DNA of 64,000 bases, from assembly GCF_030506285.1 (NCBI RefSeq), contig NZ_CP119422.1, positions 1,674,001 through 1,738,000 on the forward strand. Direction: 5' to 3'. Below, piece after piece: positions 1 to 8,284 of the stretch. The translations under genes were made by a program, and so were the position numbers. How positions within the stretch are numbered: position 1 is the stretch's first letter; every line of letters begins with the position of its first letter. Under the pieces are notes generated by a model. The model was not told the origin of the DNA. It saw only the letters and a program-made list of their open reading frames with translations, and made no database searches. Source of the DNA: Catalinimonas niigatensis. Lineage in GTDB: Bacteria; Bacteroidota; Bacteroidia; Cytophagales; Cyclobacteriaceae.

Positions 1-1349
1 TGAAGGGTTGCCATATATTGATATTCAGACTGGAAAGGAATTTCGTCTATTCTGGGATAATACTCATCAATATAATGATCTTTGATACCGGCTTTTTCTG
101 CGGCACTGATCAATGCAGCCTCCGTTGGATCTCCTTCGGCTATCCATCTGCCCCCATCTTCTTTTATTCGGCTATCATTACACAAAACCCCTCCTCTCAA
201 AAGGTAATGAAGGGCGGGATTTTCGGCTAAATCTACTTCTTCTCCTTCAAATAATATTTTACCTTCAGGCTTATAACCTATTCCTGTTACCTCAAACAAC
301 TCTCCCCCGGCCATTATCTTTTGTACTGTCATTTGATTTTCGGTAAGCGTGCCAGTTTTGTCGGAACATATCACATTGGTGCTCCCAAGGGTTTCAACAG
401 CTACCAGTTTTCGTATGACCGCCCTTCTTTTGGCCATTTTGGAAACACCTATGGCAAGCATGATAGTCACTGCAGCCGGCAGGCCTTCCGGTATGGCCCC
501 AACAACCAGTGCCACCGATACCATAAAAGCATTTGCCAGACTTTCACCTCTTAAATATGCAATTACTAAGATCAGTACAGAAAAACTCAGAATGATCCAG
601 AGCAAGATATGGCTAAACTTTTTTATTTTTATGGTCAAAGGCGTGTCAAGATCGTCCGCTGTTGCAATGGATTCATTAATTTTGCCTACCTCAGTCCGGT
701 CACCGGTACTTACCACAATTCCCTTCCCTGTACCATAGGTAACTACTGTAGTGGCAAAGCCAAGGTTTTTCCGGTCACCGAGAATAGCATCTTCATTAAC
801 AACTTCTGTACTTTTTTCTATAGCCACTGATTCTCCGGTAAGCGCTGATTCATCTACCTGAAGGTCCTTGATAGATACTAACCGCACATCAGCTGGCATT
901 TTATCTCCGGGTTGTATAATTATTATATCTCCGGGAACAAGATGAATACTATCAACAACAACGGACCTTCCGTTTCTGATTACTTTGGCACTTGTACTCA
1001 TACTTCTGGAAAGAGCATCTATTGCTTTCAGCGCCTTGGTTTCCTGGATATATCCAATGATAGAATTGATGAGAACTACAGCAAAAATCACTGTAGCGTC
1101 TGGGTACTCTCCTAGTATCAAAGTAACAAGGGTAGCTCCCAGGAGAATGTAAATAAGTGGTTGATTAAACTGAAGAAGAAAACGAATTAAACTACTTTGG
1201 CGTTTTTTGGGGGTAATGCTATTTTCTCCGTATCTCTTCAAACGCTCACTTACTTCAGCATTTGATAAACCTTTATTAATATTGGTTTCTAAATCTTTTG
1301 TTACCTGATCTACAGTTAACGTATGCCACTTGACCTTTTCGATTTCCAT
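1..1349 (-). CDS. P-type cation-transporting ATPase (N-terminal part, cut by window edge)
   Basis: Reading down from the ATG at 1349 the frame stays open for about 449 codons to the left edge, so the C-terminal half is outside the window. Residues 8-75 resemble the Cation_ATPase_N domain, followed by membrane helices. The actuator loop has TGES (171-174), the M4 helix has PEGLPAA (287-293), and the phosphorylation motif DKTGTLT begins at Asp330. PEGLP in M4 is characteristic of the P2 group (Ca2+ or Na+/K+ pumps) rather than Mg2+ or H+ pumps, so export of Ca2+ or a similar cation from the cytoplasm is the likely role. The exact ion cannot be read from this half. No truncation is seen within the window, unlike the decayed genes beside it. 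Confidence 0.93.
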   Translation of the reverse strand, partial: MEIEKVKWHTLTVDQVTKDLETNINKGLSNAEVSERLKRYGENSITPKKRQSSLIRFLLQFNQPLIYILLGATLVTLILGEYPDATVIFAVVLINSIIGYIQETKALKAIDALSRSMSTSAKVIRNGRSVVVDSIHLVPGDIIIIQPGDKMPADVRLVSIKDLQVDESALTGESVAIEKSTEVVNEDAILGDRKNLGFATTVVTYGTGKGIVVSTGDRTEVGKINESIATADDLDTPLTIKIKKFSHILLWIILSFSVLILVIAYLRGESLANAFMVSVALVVGAIPEGLPAAVTIMLAIGVSKMAKRRAVIRKLVAVETLGSTNVICSDKTGTLTENQMTVQKIMAGGELFEVTGIGYKPEGKILFEGEEVDLAENPALHYLLRGGVLCNDSRIKEDGGRWIAEGDPTEAALISAAEKAGIKDHYIDEYYPRIDEIPFQSEYQYMATL

Positions 1350-1447
1350 GCGTTATTTTGAGAATTTACTTAACAAAGTGAGTATAGCACAGCTTATACT
1401 CTAGATTACTTCTTTAATAATTAATTCAAGTTGCTACTTATAGCTCT

Positions 1448-2331
1448 AGGTATTTGATTAGACCAAAAGCGATAACGGTAAGAAATACTTTGAACTGAAA
1501 GCCTTCTATGGTAATGGCATGTATCTTCTTGTGGAAGCTGGTAGTAATTTCGCTTATCTTAGTTTCAATAAGCTTTCGGTTCTGTTTCTTTGCTAGAGCA
1601 TCTATAAAACTATCTTCTCGCTTTGATTTTTTTTGCGTTGTGTAGCAAATTCGATTCCTTCTTCACAGGCATAGAAATCTTCCCACCGGGGTGCCTGCCA
1701 ATCATAGTCAGTAAACCCGCTGTCCTGCCAAACAATACTACCTGCGGGCAAATCAAAATCTAGGCGTTTTCTACTGGCAAGCCGCCTTCATCGGTCAGTA
1801 GTGCTACTTTGTAACGGTAAAAATACTTCCGCTTGGAAGCATTCTTGCCTCTGTAGTCTTTCCCCTGCAACAAGCGGCAACGGGCCATGCGTATGTTATG
1901 GCGCGGCCAGCGTGACAAACCCTGACAGGAAAAGTATCCAGTAGGTAATGTTGCCGAACATTAGCAGCTTTTAACAACCAACCAAGTAAACGAATACAGT
2001 ACTCAGCCCGTAGCGCCAGAGCATGCAAACGGCGGTTAAATCTGGAACTACTCAGCATATAAGGACAATGATGAGCCCGCATATAATGCAAAGTAGTTGC
2101 CCAATTTCCACCAAAATACCAGGCGGTGATTAAGGCAGTGGTCAGTATCAAAGCATCATTCACTTTTCGCTGAGCATCTTCTTGATGATCAATTGTTTGA
2201 AGAATGTCATCCAGAATCACGTATATTGCTATAGTGTTATCGTTGAGCATTAGCATTTGTATTTTGAAGTTTGGTAACCTCAAAAATACAAGCTTAGGCC
2301 ATACGGTAACACTTTCTCTCATGGCTAGCAT
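1448..2331 (-). mobile_element. IS982-family transposase remnant (frameshifted)
   Basis: A 175-codon open frame (1804-2331) holds the N-terminal half of an IS982-type transposase, with the blocks DDILQ, LTTALITAWYFGGN, SRFNRRLH and LLDTFPVRVC. Near 1900 the coding frame shifts: a second frame carries ARCRLLQGKDYRGKN and then YRYKVALLTDEGG. Another shift near 1755 leads to LPAGSIVWQDSGF and, after further breaks, to the typical C-terminal block TSFHKKIHAITIEGF ending about 1448. At least three frameshifts make it non-functional. I did not find convincing terminal inverted repeats or a target duplication. Boundaries are those of recognisable coding sequence, not of the whole element. Confidence 0.85.
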
Positions 2332-3359
2332 CTTAGATTAATTAGCCCCCGCTTCGTTTCGTAATTTCCGTAGAGACTGCGATCCATCAAGCTACCGTTA
2401 TGCTGGCTTCTGTCTTTACCGTCGCAAAGCGAGGGTTAAACATCTGAACATATCAGCTTATATTTTCTTCCCCTGTATACCGTGTGATAAATAGTTTCCA
2501 AGCAACAAGCTGAATGCCCTGATCTTAATAGACCTGCCTTTTATCTCTCACTTGAAATTGTCAAAATATATATCTAAAGTTTTTTCCAACTAATGACTTA
2601 GATCATTACTACTATTTTTCTAATTCTTACAAATGGCCTATCATCCTGCATTTATATAGCTCTCACCACCCTTTTGAAGTATACCGTACAGTTTTTAAGT
2701 ATCCGCTTAAATATTAAATTCGGACAAAAGCCATCATAGTATAACTTTGCTTAGCCCTCCCGATTCATCTAAGGTTAGTTTCATCTATCGTAAATAACTT
2801 ATTGGGTTGTTCGTAGCACGCGGGTAAATGACTTACTCTAAGCGCAGTAATTTTCTACGATAGTATGCTGATTTATTGTTTTTAAACCTATTACTAGCAA
2901 GTTTGCTACACTTTGAATATCTACATAGCAATATAAACAGCAGTATCCGGATATCATGCCACATATTAGGCATGTGTAGTAAAACCCTCGTTTTAATTTC
3001 TTGATTTGGGCCTTCTTAGAGTAAGAGGTTTATCTCTACACTAGGAATATCCCTAGCTGCGTACCAGAGCGGATGTGCGCGAACAAGTTCGCGCACTTCA
3101 TTCTTCTAATGTCATGAAGGTCTTCCCTGTCTTGTAAAAAATCCTACTCTTCATTTTTTCTCAGGCAGTATGTTTGGCATTTTTTTTTGCCAAAAAGTGC
3201 CAAAACCCGATACAGCATTTATCGTGCTAAAAGGTCTTCGTGAACTTGGCTATTAGCACCTTGAATTTAAAGCACTAAACCGTATACAATCAATATTAAT
3301 AAATCTGCTCAGTGTTATCCCTGACATTCATCCCTTGTAACTTGAACTTTAAAGTATAA
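2332..3359. other. 1-kb non-coding stretch
   Basis: No credible open reading frame, tRNA or repeat family was seen. The stretch lies between the IS982 remnant and the toxin-antitoxin locus and probably holds decayed sequence. It contains one clear structure, the palindrome at 3075-3096, and a weaker inverted pair CATGCC/GGCATG at 2955-2974. The right end must hold the promoter for the antitoxin gene, but I could not pick out a clear -33/-7 pair. Confidence 0.6.
3075..3096. repeat. Perfect 10-bp-arm palindrome
   Basis: Arms GTGCGCGAAC and GTTCGCGCAC are separated by only AA. It is GC-rich in an AT-rich stretch and has no T-tract on either strand, so it does not look like an intrinsic terminator. 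It could be a protein-binding site or the relic of a mobile element end. It lies 264 bases upstream of the antitoxin start, which is far for a simple autoregulatory operator. Confidence 0.7.
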
Positions 3360-3812
3360 ATGTCGTGCATTAAAGGTATGCAAGTAGAAATACCCACCGT
3401 TACCACTTTACTCGGGCTTGAATTTGACAAGAGCAAAATGCTAGGACTTAATCCTCATATCTCCATTGCCCAGCAAAGTTTACCCCGTAAAGCATTGGAT
3501 CATTTGAAACAGAATACTAACTTGAGTTATAGTTTCTTAGCTGACTGCCTTCGTATCAATCTTCGTACGCTTCAACGCTATGCACCCGAGCAACTTTTTT
3601 CTCAAACGGTCTCGGAGAGAGTCCTTATGATTGCGAATGTATATGCCAAAGGATATGAAGTCTTTGAAGATAAAGACGCTTTCCAAAAATGGATGCAACC
3701 CCCTGTACACGCTCTATCCAATCAGGAACCTCAGCAACTATTACCTAGTACGTATGGCATTAATCTTTTGCTCATGGAACTGGGAAGAATTGAACATGGG
3801 ATATTTGCCTGA
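3360..3812 (+). CDS. Xre/MbcA/ParS-type antitoxin (DUF2384)
   Basis: The 150-residue protein has the size and layout of antitoxins of the Xre-RES toxin-antitoxin class. A helix-turn-helix-like region lies at about 45-85 (LDHLKQ, FLADCLRINLRTLQRY). The C-terminal DUF2384 part (about 90-150) has the family features of a residue run like FQKWMQPP and a terminal block GINLLLMELGRIEHGIFA, which in the family binds and blocks the RES toxin. It is followed after 11 bases by the RES gene, the standard antitoxin-first order. The first ATG is used here; an alternative is the ATG six codons downstream (MQVEIP). The antitoxin frame is intact although the toxin frame is not, so it may now act only as a DNA-binding protein or be on its way out. 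Confidence 0.85.
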   Translation: MSCIKGMQVEIPTVTTLLGLEFDKSKMLGLNPHISIAQQSLPRKALDHLKQNTNLSYSFLADCLRINLRTLQRYAPEQLFSQTVSERVLMIANVYAKGYEVFEDKDAFQKWMQPPVHALSNQEPQQLLPSTYGINLLLMELGRIEHGIFA

Positions 3813-3823
3813 TCTGTCTGTTC

Positions 3824-4213
3824 ATGCCTTTTGCTTATCGCATCACCAAAAGTAAATACGCCAGAGACTTATCCGGTACTGGAGCCTACCTAAATGGCGG
3901 CAGATGGAACCATCCTGGCACGTATATACTCTACACAGCCAGTAGTGTGGCTTTGGCTACTCTGGAAACACTGGCTCATATCAGGAAAGACATTTCTCCT
4001 AAAGGTTTTGTACTGGTAACGCTTTACCTGCCTGATGTATTTACTAAAGAAATAGGTGATGCTGATGTATTTAAGAACCATCTCTTCATCAGTGTTCCTT
4101 CAGCTGTAACGCTTTAAGACAGAAACTTCCTGATCAATCCATTACATCATGACATCAACTCAGTGAAGATTGTAGATACTGAACTCTATGATTTTGATCA
4201 GAGGCTACTTTGA
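3824..4213 (+). pseudogene. RES-domain toxin, inactivated by stop and internal loss
   Basis: The N-terminal part is a clear RES domain: FAYRITKSKYA, GRWNHPGTYILYTA and LATLETLAHI match the conserved Arg, Arg-Trp, Tyr and Glu blocks of NAD+-degrading RES toxins. Residues then run KEIGDADVF; the family normally has about 20 more residues here (the PxxW...LG segment), so an internal deletion is likely. After VPSAVTL there is an in-frame TAA at 4115-4117, and the same frame continues DRNFLINPLHHDI to DQRLL and a final TGA at 4211-4213, exactly as a RES C-terminus should. Thus the gene is broken by one nonsense codon and probably one in-frame deletion, not a frameshift. The 97-residue product before the stop is unlikely to be active. 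Confidence 0.85.
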
Positions 4214-4320
4214 CTGAAGCTTGGATGATTTAAAGAAGCTAAAGGCTTCCTATTGAGTAAATAAAATTGATTTCCTCCAAATAAGATCCGTTTCTACTTC
4301 CTCCCCTCCTACCAGAGAAT

Positions 4321-4823
4321 TTAGCCGGGAGGATTGGCTGGCAACTTCATGGCAGCGTCTACCGCTCCTTAGGATTCATGACCCAATACCACAATGAGCT
4401 TGGTGTTCAGTACTTCGGTAGAATATTCAATGGTTCCATAAGATGCTTCCGTGATGATCTGGCCGGCTGTTAGGGTAATAAATAAATCACCCACTCCCTG
4501 GTCAAAAATGTTCTTATTGGGCACCCGGCTATCCGCACAGCCAACGATGGTGGCAAAAGGATTCTGACAGTTTCCGGCAGATTTCAAGTCTTCATCGGTC
4601 TGTCGTGGTTATTTGCTTTTGTTTTCATAGAACCGTTTGTTGCCTATCATGAGTTTTCTCAGGGCATAGTAGGGGTCTATGTTGGCACTGCCTCTATTGG
4701 CAAAATACTCATCTTTTCAATTTTCAAGAAATGACTGACTTCGGAGACCTGCTGAGCTAAGGCAACGCTGCCACTTAATAGCAAACACAAAAGATAGATT
4801 GAAAATGAATATTTTATTGTCAT
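4321..4823 (-). pseudogene. Periplasmic beta-carbonic anhydrase, degraded
   Basis: An ATG at 4823 begins a good signal peptide (MTIKYSFSIYLLCLLLSGSVALAQ). The frame then shifts near 4715, after which DEYFANRGSANIDPYYALRKLM and GNKRFYENKSK follow. An in-frame TAA interrupts before PRQTDEDLKSAGNC, then comes the beta-class core: ATIVGCADSRVPN with the zinc ligand Cys and the Asp-Arg pair, DQGVGDLFI, SYGTIEYS, LIVVLGHES. At the position where the second zinc Cys belongs (HESCGAV in the family) the sequence reads TAA, followed in frame by GAVDAAM. The rest of the C-terminus is missing. The enzyme would have hydrated CO2 in the periplasm; the copy here cannot be functional. Confidence 0.82.
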
Positions 4824-4951
4824 GGTTAGCTTGATTTTAATATTTTGTTTTCCAGCCTTTTCAAATTTTAGGCATTGACTGGTAAAAAGGGAAATACTGT
4901 AGTGACCATAAGTATTTCAGATTTCCCTTTTTGACTGTACAAAGTATATCG

Positions 4952-5353
4952 CTAAAACCAGTAGTGAAAGAAGGAATTGGAAATAGGTTCGCTGTCCATT
5001 TTTGTAACATTTACCACCTTAATGCCATCCCAGCGAACACTCAGCTCTTTTCTGGTCACTATGCCATTGTGGAAGATGTCCATGAAGTAATTACCATCTT
5101 TGAGACGATAAAAATTGAACAATTTGCGATCATAGGCTTCTGCATCTACTTCTACTTCCATCAAAGTATTTTCCATATCGTCTTTAATTTTAACCAGTAC
5201 TTTCTTCTCCTCTCCCTGCGGTAGCTGAAAAATGGCAGACTTCTTTTTTTGTAGGGGATATAATTGAGGATCAGCAGTAATAGTTGCGTAGCTGACAGAT
5301 ACGGCCAGCAATAATAAACCACTTATGGCGGAAAAAAAGGATATTGTTTTCAT
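4952..5353 (-). CDS. Small secreted protein of unknown function
   Basis: The 133-residue protein begins with a clear signal peptide (hydrophobic run of residues 5-22 ending near SYA), so it should reach the periplasm or beyond. The rest has alternating polar and hydrophobic residues typical of a small beta-rich domain, with a segment EEKKVLVKIKDD, a central YDRKLFNFYRLKDGNYFMDIF and a C-terminal aromatic end (FFHYWF). The layout resembles short Bacteroidota periplasmic proteins with an extension-like beta sandwich, but I do not recognise a family. It sits among pseudogenes yet its own frame is intact. Upstream there is no close partner gene. Confidence 0.6.
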   Translation of the reverse strand: MKTISFFSAISGLLLLAVSVSYATITADPQLYPLQKKKSAIFQLPQGEEKKVLVKIKDDMENTLMEVEVDAEAYDRKLFNFYRLKDGNYFMDIFHNGIVTRKELSVRWDGIKVVNVTKMDSEPISNSFFHYWF

Positions 5354-5477
5354 GATGATTTCTTTTAATAAATTGTAAACAACTGTTAAACTTTAACCTA
5401 TTATTCGCACAGAAGCTTAAAAAACTCTTAAGACAACCTTAGAAAGCGCTTAGAAATGAATATCAGTCTACCTGAGG

Positions 5478-6245
5478 CTAGATCAGCATGGTTGTTTCAC
5501 CGTTGGTGATGATGACTTTGGCGTTGGGCGATTGCGCGAGCTCTTTGAAAGCCTCTACCGTTTATCATTGCATGATATTCTTGTTAAGACCGTCCGAAAT
5601 AACATGCTGAGCCTCCCGTATGCCTTCGGCTTCTACTATTTTCCGCTGAGCTTCCAGTCGCTCACGTTGCAAAAGAAATTCCATGTGCTGAGCGTCCTGC
5701 TCCGCCTCAAGTTTATTCTCTACTGCCTGCGTCAGTCCTGAAGGGAGCTGGATATTTTTGAGTAAAACGGCTTCTACTTCAAATCCTCAGGGTTTAAAGA
5801 GAGACTCCATGCGACTGGCAATTGCCTGCTCAATATGCGTACGCTGTGATGAATGTCTATCTTTGGCAAAGAATTGAGAACATACATCAGCGGAAGCAGA
5901 ACGGAATACGCTGATGATGACTGCTTCTTCATATTCAGCGCCAATATTGGCAATCACTTCAGGAGCTTTCTCGGGCATCACCCGATAAAGGATAGAAATC
6001 ACCGAAGCCACATTAAGCCCTTCTTTGGAAGGTAGCTGTGAGGTAATCTCAACATTGACCGTACGAACCGGAAGTTTGATCACCCGCGTGGTGAATGGAT
6101 TGAATACTACTGGATCAGGTTCAACTGTATTAAAGTTGAGCTTGCCAACATTTCTTTTCACGCCCACCTCCCCTTAGCGGACGATGGTACAACTGCTTAA
6201 GGGTAGCAGTAAAAATAGAATTCATATGATATGATGTATCTTCAT
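5478..6245 (-). pseudogene. SPFH/prohibitin-family lipoprotein gene with five in-frame stops
   Basis: A single frame from ATG at 6245 to TAG at 5478-5480 encodes a full-length prohibitin-like protein of about 255 codons. It has a lipoprotein-type leader ending SSC at residues 17-19, GEVGVKRNVGKLN, FNPFTTRVIKLPVRTVNVE, the SPFH body PSKEGLNVASVISILYRV, FRSASADVC, HSSQRTHIE, and the C-terminal helix EAEQDAQHMEFLLQRERLEAQRK. This frame is cut by TGA at 6222-6224 (codon 8), TAA at 6174-6176 (codon 24), TGA at 5787-5789 (codon 153) and adjacent TGA-TAA at 5562-5567 (codons 227-228). There is no frameshift. Each stop can be explained by one C-to-T change (CAA to TAA or CGA to TGA), an inference from family consensus. 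An intact relative lies at 60986-61810. Confidence 0.85.
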
Positions 6246-6256
6246 TTGATATTATT

Positions 6257-6493
6257 TTATTGTCTCACAATGAAGGACACGCCATTAGGAGAAAAAATCC
6301 TGATTTGCTTTACACCATATTTTTTCTTTAGTTCAGAAGCAGTGCTGAGGGCTTCTTTGGCATTGTGACATTTTTTGTATGCTTTTTTGTTAGCCCTTTC
6401 TATCATTTCATTTTCACATATTAGAATGGCGATGTATTGGTCCGGCCTGGGATCTTCTTCATCAACAAGCCATACTTTATTTTCAAGTATCAT
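6257..6493 (-). CDS. Small hypothetical protein, 78 residues
   Basis: The product is soluble and highly charged, with a beta-like N-terminus (MILENKVWLVDEEDP), a Lys/Glu-rich helix in the middle (NEMIERANKKAYKKCHNAKEALSTASELKKKYG) and a final beta strand pair (VKQIRIFSPNGVSFIVRQ). The alternating charged helix and short terminal strand suggest a compact alpha/beta fold. It ends 11 bases from the start of the SPFH pseudogene, so the two were probably one transcription unit. I do not recognise a family. The frame and composition look real, and it is preceded by about 26 bases from the stop of the next small gene. Confidence 0.5.
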   Translation of the reverse strand: MILENKVWLVDEEDPRPDQYIAILICENEMIERANKKAYKKCHNAKEALSTASELKKKYGVKQIRIFSPNGVSFIVRQ

Positions 6494-6519
6494 AATTCAT
6501 AAGAGTCAAAAAGTGAATA

Positions 6520-6771
6520 TCATGATTTCCTGTTTTTCCTAATTTGATGACGGCAACAATTTACTTGCTGCACTCTGGAAAGATCGCAGGCTGTCCGGCC
6601 ACGGAAACCAAACCTATCTGCCAACCATATTTTAAAGGCGAGACCTTCCTTTTCTGATAGCATCCGTATTGATTTTCTGTATTCTTTCCAGAAAATGGTC
6701 TTGTTGAAGCTCACTTTTTCCATGATAAGTTTTTGGTATTCCAGCAGGTTTTGCTTTTTATCAGTCTTCAT
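6520..6771 (-). CDS. Small hypothetical protein, 83 residues
   Basis: I place the start at the ATG at 6771 (MKTDKKQNLLEYQKLIMEKV), because the longer open frame upstream (to 6885) overlaps the end of the NADH dehydrogenase gene and has no protein-like composition. The N-terminal 45 residues form a likely amphipathic helix pair with a pattern (EYQKLIMEKVSF, KEYRKSIRML, EGLAFKIWLADRFG) that I associate with short uncharacterised Bacteroidota proteins. The C-terminal tail (RGRTACDLSRVQQVNCCRHQ) looks unlike the rest and may reflect a frame change near the 3' end. Function unknown. Confidence 0.45.
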   Translation of the reverse strand: MKTDKKQNLLEYQKLIMEKVSFNKTIFWKEYRKSIRMLSEKEGLAFKIWLADRFGFRGRTACDLSRVQQVNCCRHQIRKNRKS

Positions 6772-6881
6772 TTTTTGGTCGTTTAAGTGGATGATTAGAA
6801 AGAGGGTAATGTCCTTGCGAAAGAGGTGGTTGCGGCAAATGCTACTCAACATTGTTTGCATCACAGATAAAGAACCAGCAC

Positions 6882-8186
6882 TCAAGCTACCGCTGCCACT
6901 GGCTGAGTAGTCCTTTCATAAGGTTTGATGATGAGGTGAAGGCTGTAGTCATAGCTGATGTAGCTGAATGCCCAGTTGAGAAAAACCACTAACTTATTTC
7001 TGTACCCTACCAAAGCCATCAGGTGTACCATCAACCACACCATCCAGGCAGTCACTCCGCTAAAGCGGAAGAAAGGTAAGTCTACCACCGCATGGTGGCG
7101 GCCCACTGTAGCCATGACTCCACGGTCTTTATATATGAAGGGTCGCAGAGGCTTTTGTTTCTTTAACCGTATTAGGTTATGTGCTACTAGTTTCCCTTGT
7201 TGTATGGCTACGGGTGCTATCATCGCATGAGGTTGATGCTGTTCTCCGCTAACTATAGCAGCTATATCTCCCATGGCAAAAACATCAGGCGTATCGGGCA
7301 CTTGTAGGTACTCGTCCACGCTTAGGCGGTTTCCCCGCACGATCAGACGCTTGTCAATGCCTGCTGGTATATTGCCTTGAACACCTGCAGCCCATATCAG
7401 CGTGCTGGAAAGTATCTGCTTGCCATGACTCAGTTGTACCAACCTCCCGTTGTAATCCCTCACACTGGTATTGAGCAATACTTTCACATTCATGGACTGC
7501 AAAGATTGCAGGGCTTTTTCCGAAGCGTACTCTGACATGCCTCTTAGGAGGCGCGAACCTGATTCAATGAGGTAGATATCCATGCGCCTGAAATCAAGCT
7601 CTTTAAAATTGTTAGGGAGTACATGCTGGCGAAGTTCTGCCAGCGCTCCTGCCATTTCTACACCAGTAGGGCCGCCCCCCACAATCACAATATCTATCAA
7701 GCTTTCAAATTCATCATGATTGATGGTGCGTACTGCTTTCTCAAAATTCTGAAAAATCAAACTGCGCAGATCCAATGCCTGAGGCACTGATTTCAGAGGC
7801 ATGGCATTTTCTACTGTGGCTTGCAAGCGGAAGAAATTGGTTTTTGCACCTGTAGCCACCACCAGATAATCATAAGGTATTATCCCAATGTCGGTATACA
7901 CTTCTTTGGAAGTTGTATTCACAGAGAGGACCTCTGCCATCCTGAACACCAAATTTGGATGGTTTTCAAATATTTTCCAGTAAGGGATAACTACCGAATC
8001 TGGCTCCAGACCACCGATGGCAATCTGGTAAAGCAGAGGCTGAAAAGTATGGTAGTTGCTTTTATCTATCAATACAATTTGAAACGGATCATTCCGCAAA
8101 GTTTTAGCAAGTGACAATCCGGCAAAACCTCCACCCAGTATTACAACGCGAGGGTAAGGTGAATCGGGAATATTGGGTTCCATCAT
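6882..8186 (-). CDS. ndh: Type II NADH dehydrogenase (NDH-2)
   Basis: The 434-residue protein is a two-dinucleotide-binding-domain flavoprotein. The FAD site GGGFAGLSLA is at 18-27, the conserved HTFQPLLYQIA of NDH-2 at 46-56, the ATGA hinge at 111-114, and the NADH site VGGGPTGVEMAG at 169-180. A second FAD contact, VFAMGDIA, is near 305. The C-terminus has a hydrophobic stretch (WMVWLMVHLMALVGY) and an aromatic-rich segment that anchors these enzymes to the inner face of the membrane. It passes electrons from NADH to menaquinone without pumping protons. It starts at the first of two Met codons at 8186-8181. It seems to stand alone, followed only by small genes. Confidence 0.92.
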   Translation of the reverse strand: MMEPNIPDSPYPRVVILGGGFAGLSLAKTLRNDPFQIVLIDKSNYHTFQPLLYQIAIGGLEPDSVVIPYWKIFENHPNLVFRMAEVLSVNTTSKEVYTDIGIIPYDYLVVATGAKTNFFRLQATVENAMPLKSVPQALDLRSLIFQNFEKAVRTINHDEFESLIDIVIVGGGPTGVEMAGALAELRQHVLPNNFKELDFRRMDIYLIESGSRLLRGMSEYASEKALQSLQSMNVKVLLNTSVRDYNGRLVQLSHGKQILSSTLIWAAGVQGNIPAGIDKRLIVRGNRLSVDEYLQVPDTPDVFAMGDIAAIVSGEQHQPHAMIAPVAIQQGKLVAHNLIRLKKQKPLRPFIYKDRGVMATVGRHHAVVDLPFFRFSGVTAWMVWLMVHLMALVGYRNKLVVFLNWAFSYISYDYSLHLIIKPYERTTQPVAAVA

Positions 8187-8284
8187 TAGATAGTTTAAAG
8201 TTTTTTGAAGTACCTGAGATCAAGTAAAATCCGATAAAAACTTGGTTACCAGATTAGTATTTTGCTGTCAAACTTAGCTGCTTT

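Noticed and set aside
3075-3096. Palindrome as intrinsic terminator
   Set aside because: No T-tract on either strand and no gene ending nearby.
3824-6245. Idea that TAA/TGA are recoded as amino acids in this organism
   Set aside because: Many intact genes in the window end at TAA or TGA exactly where the family ends, so the normal code applies.
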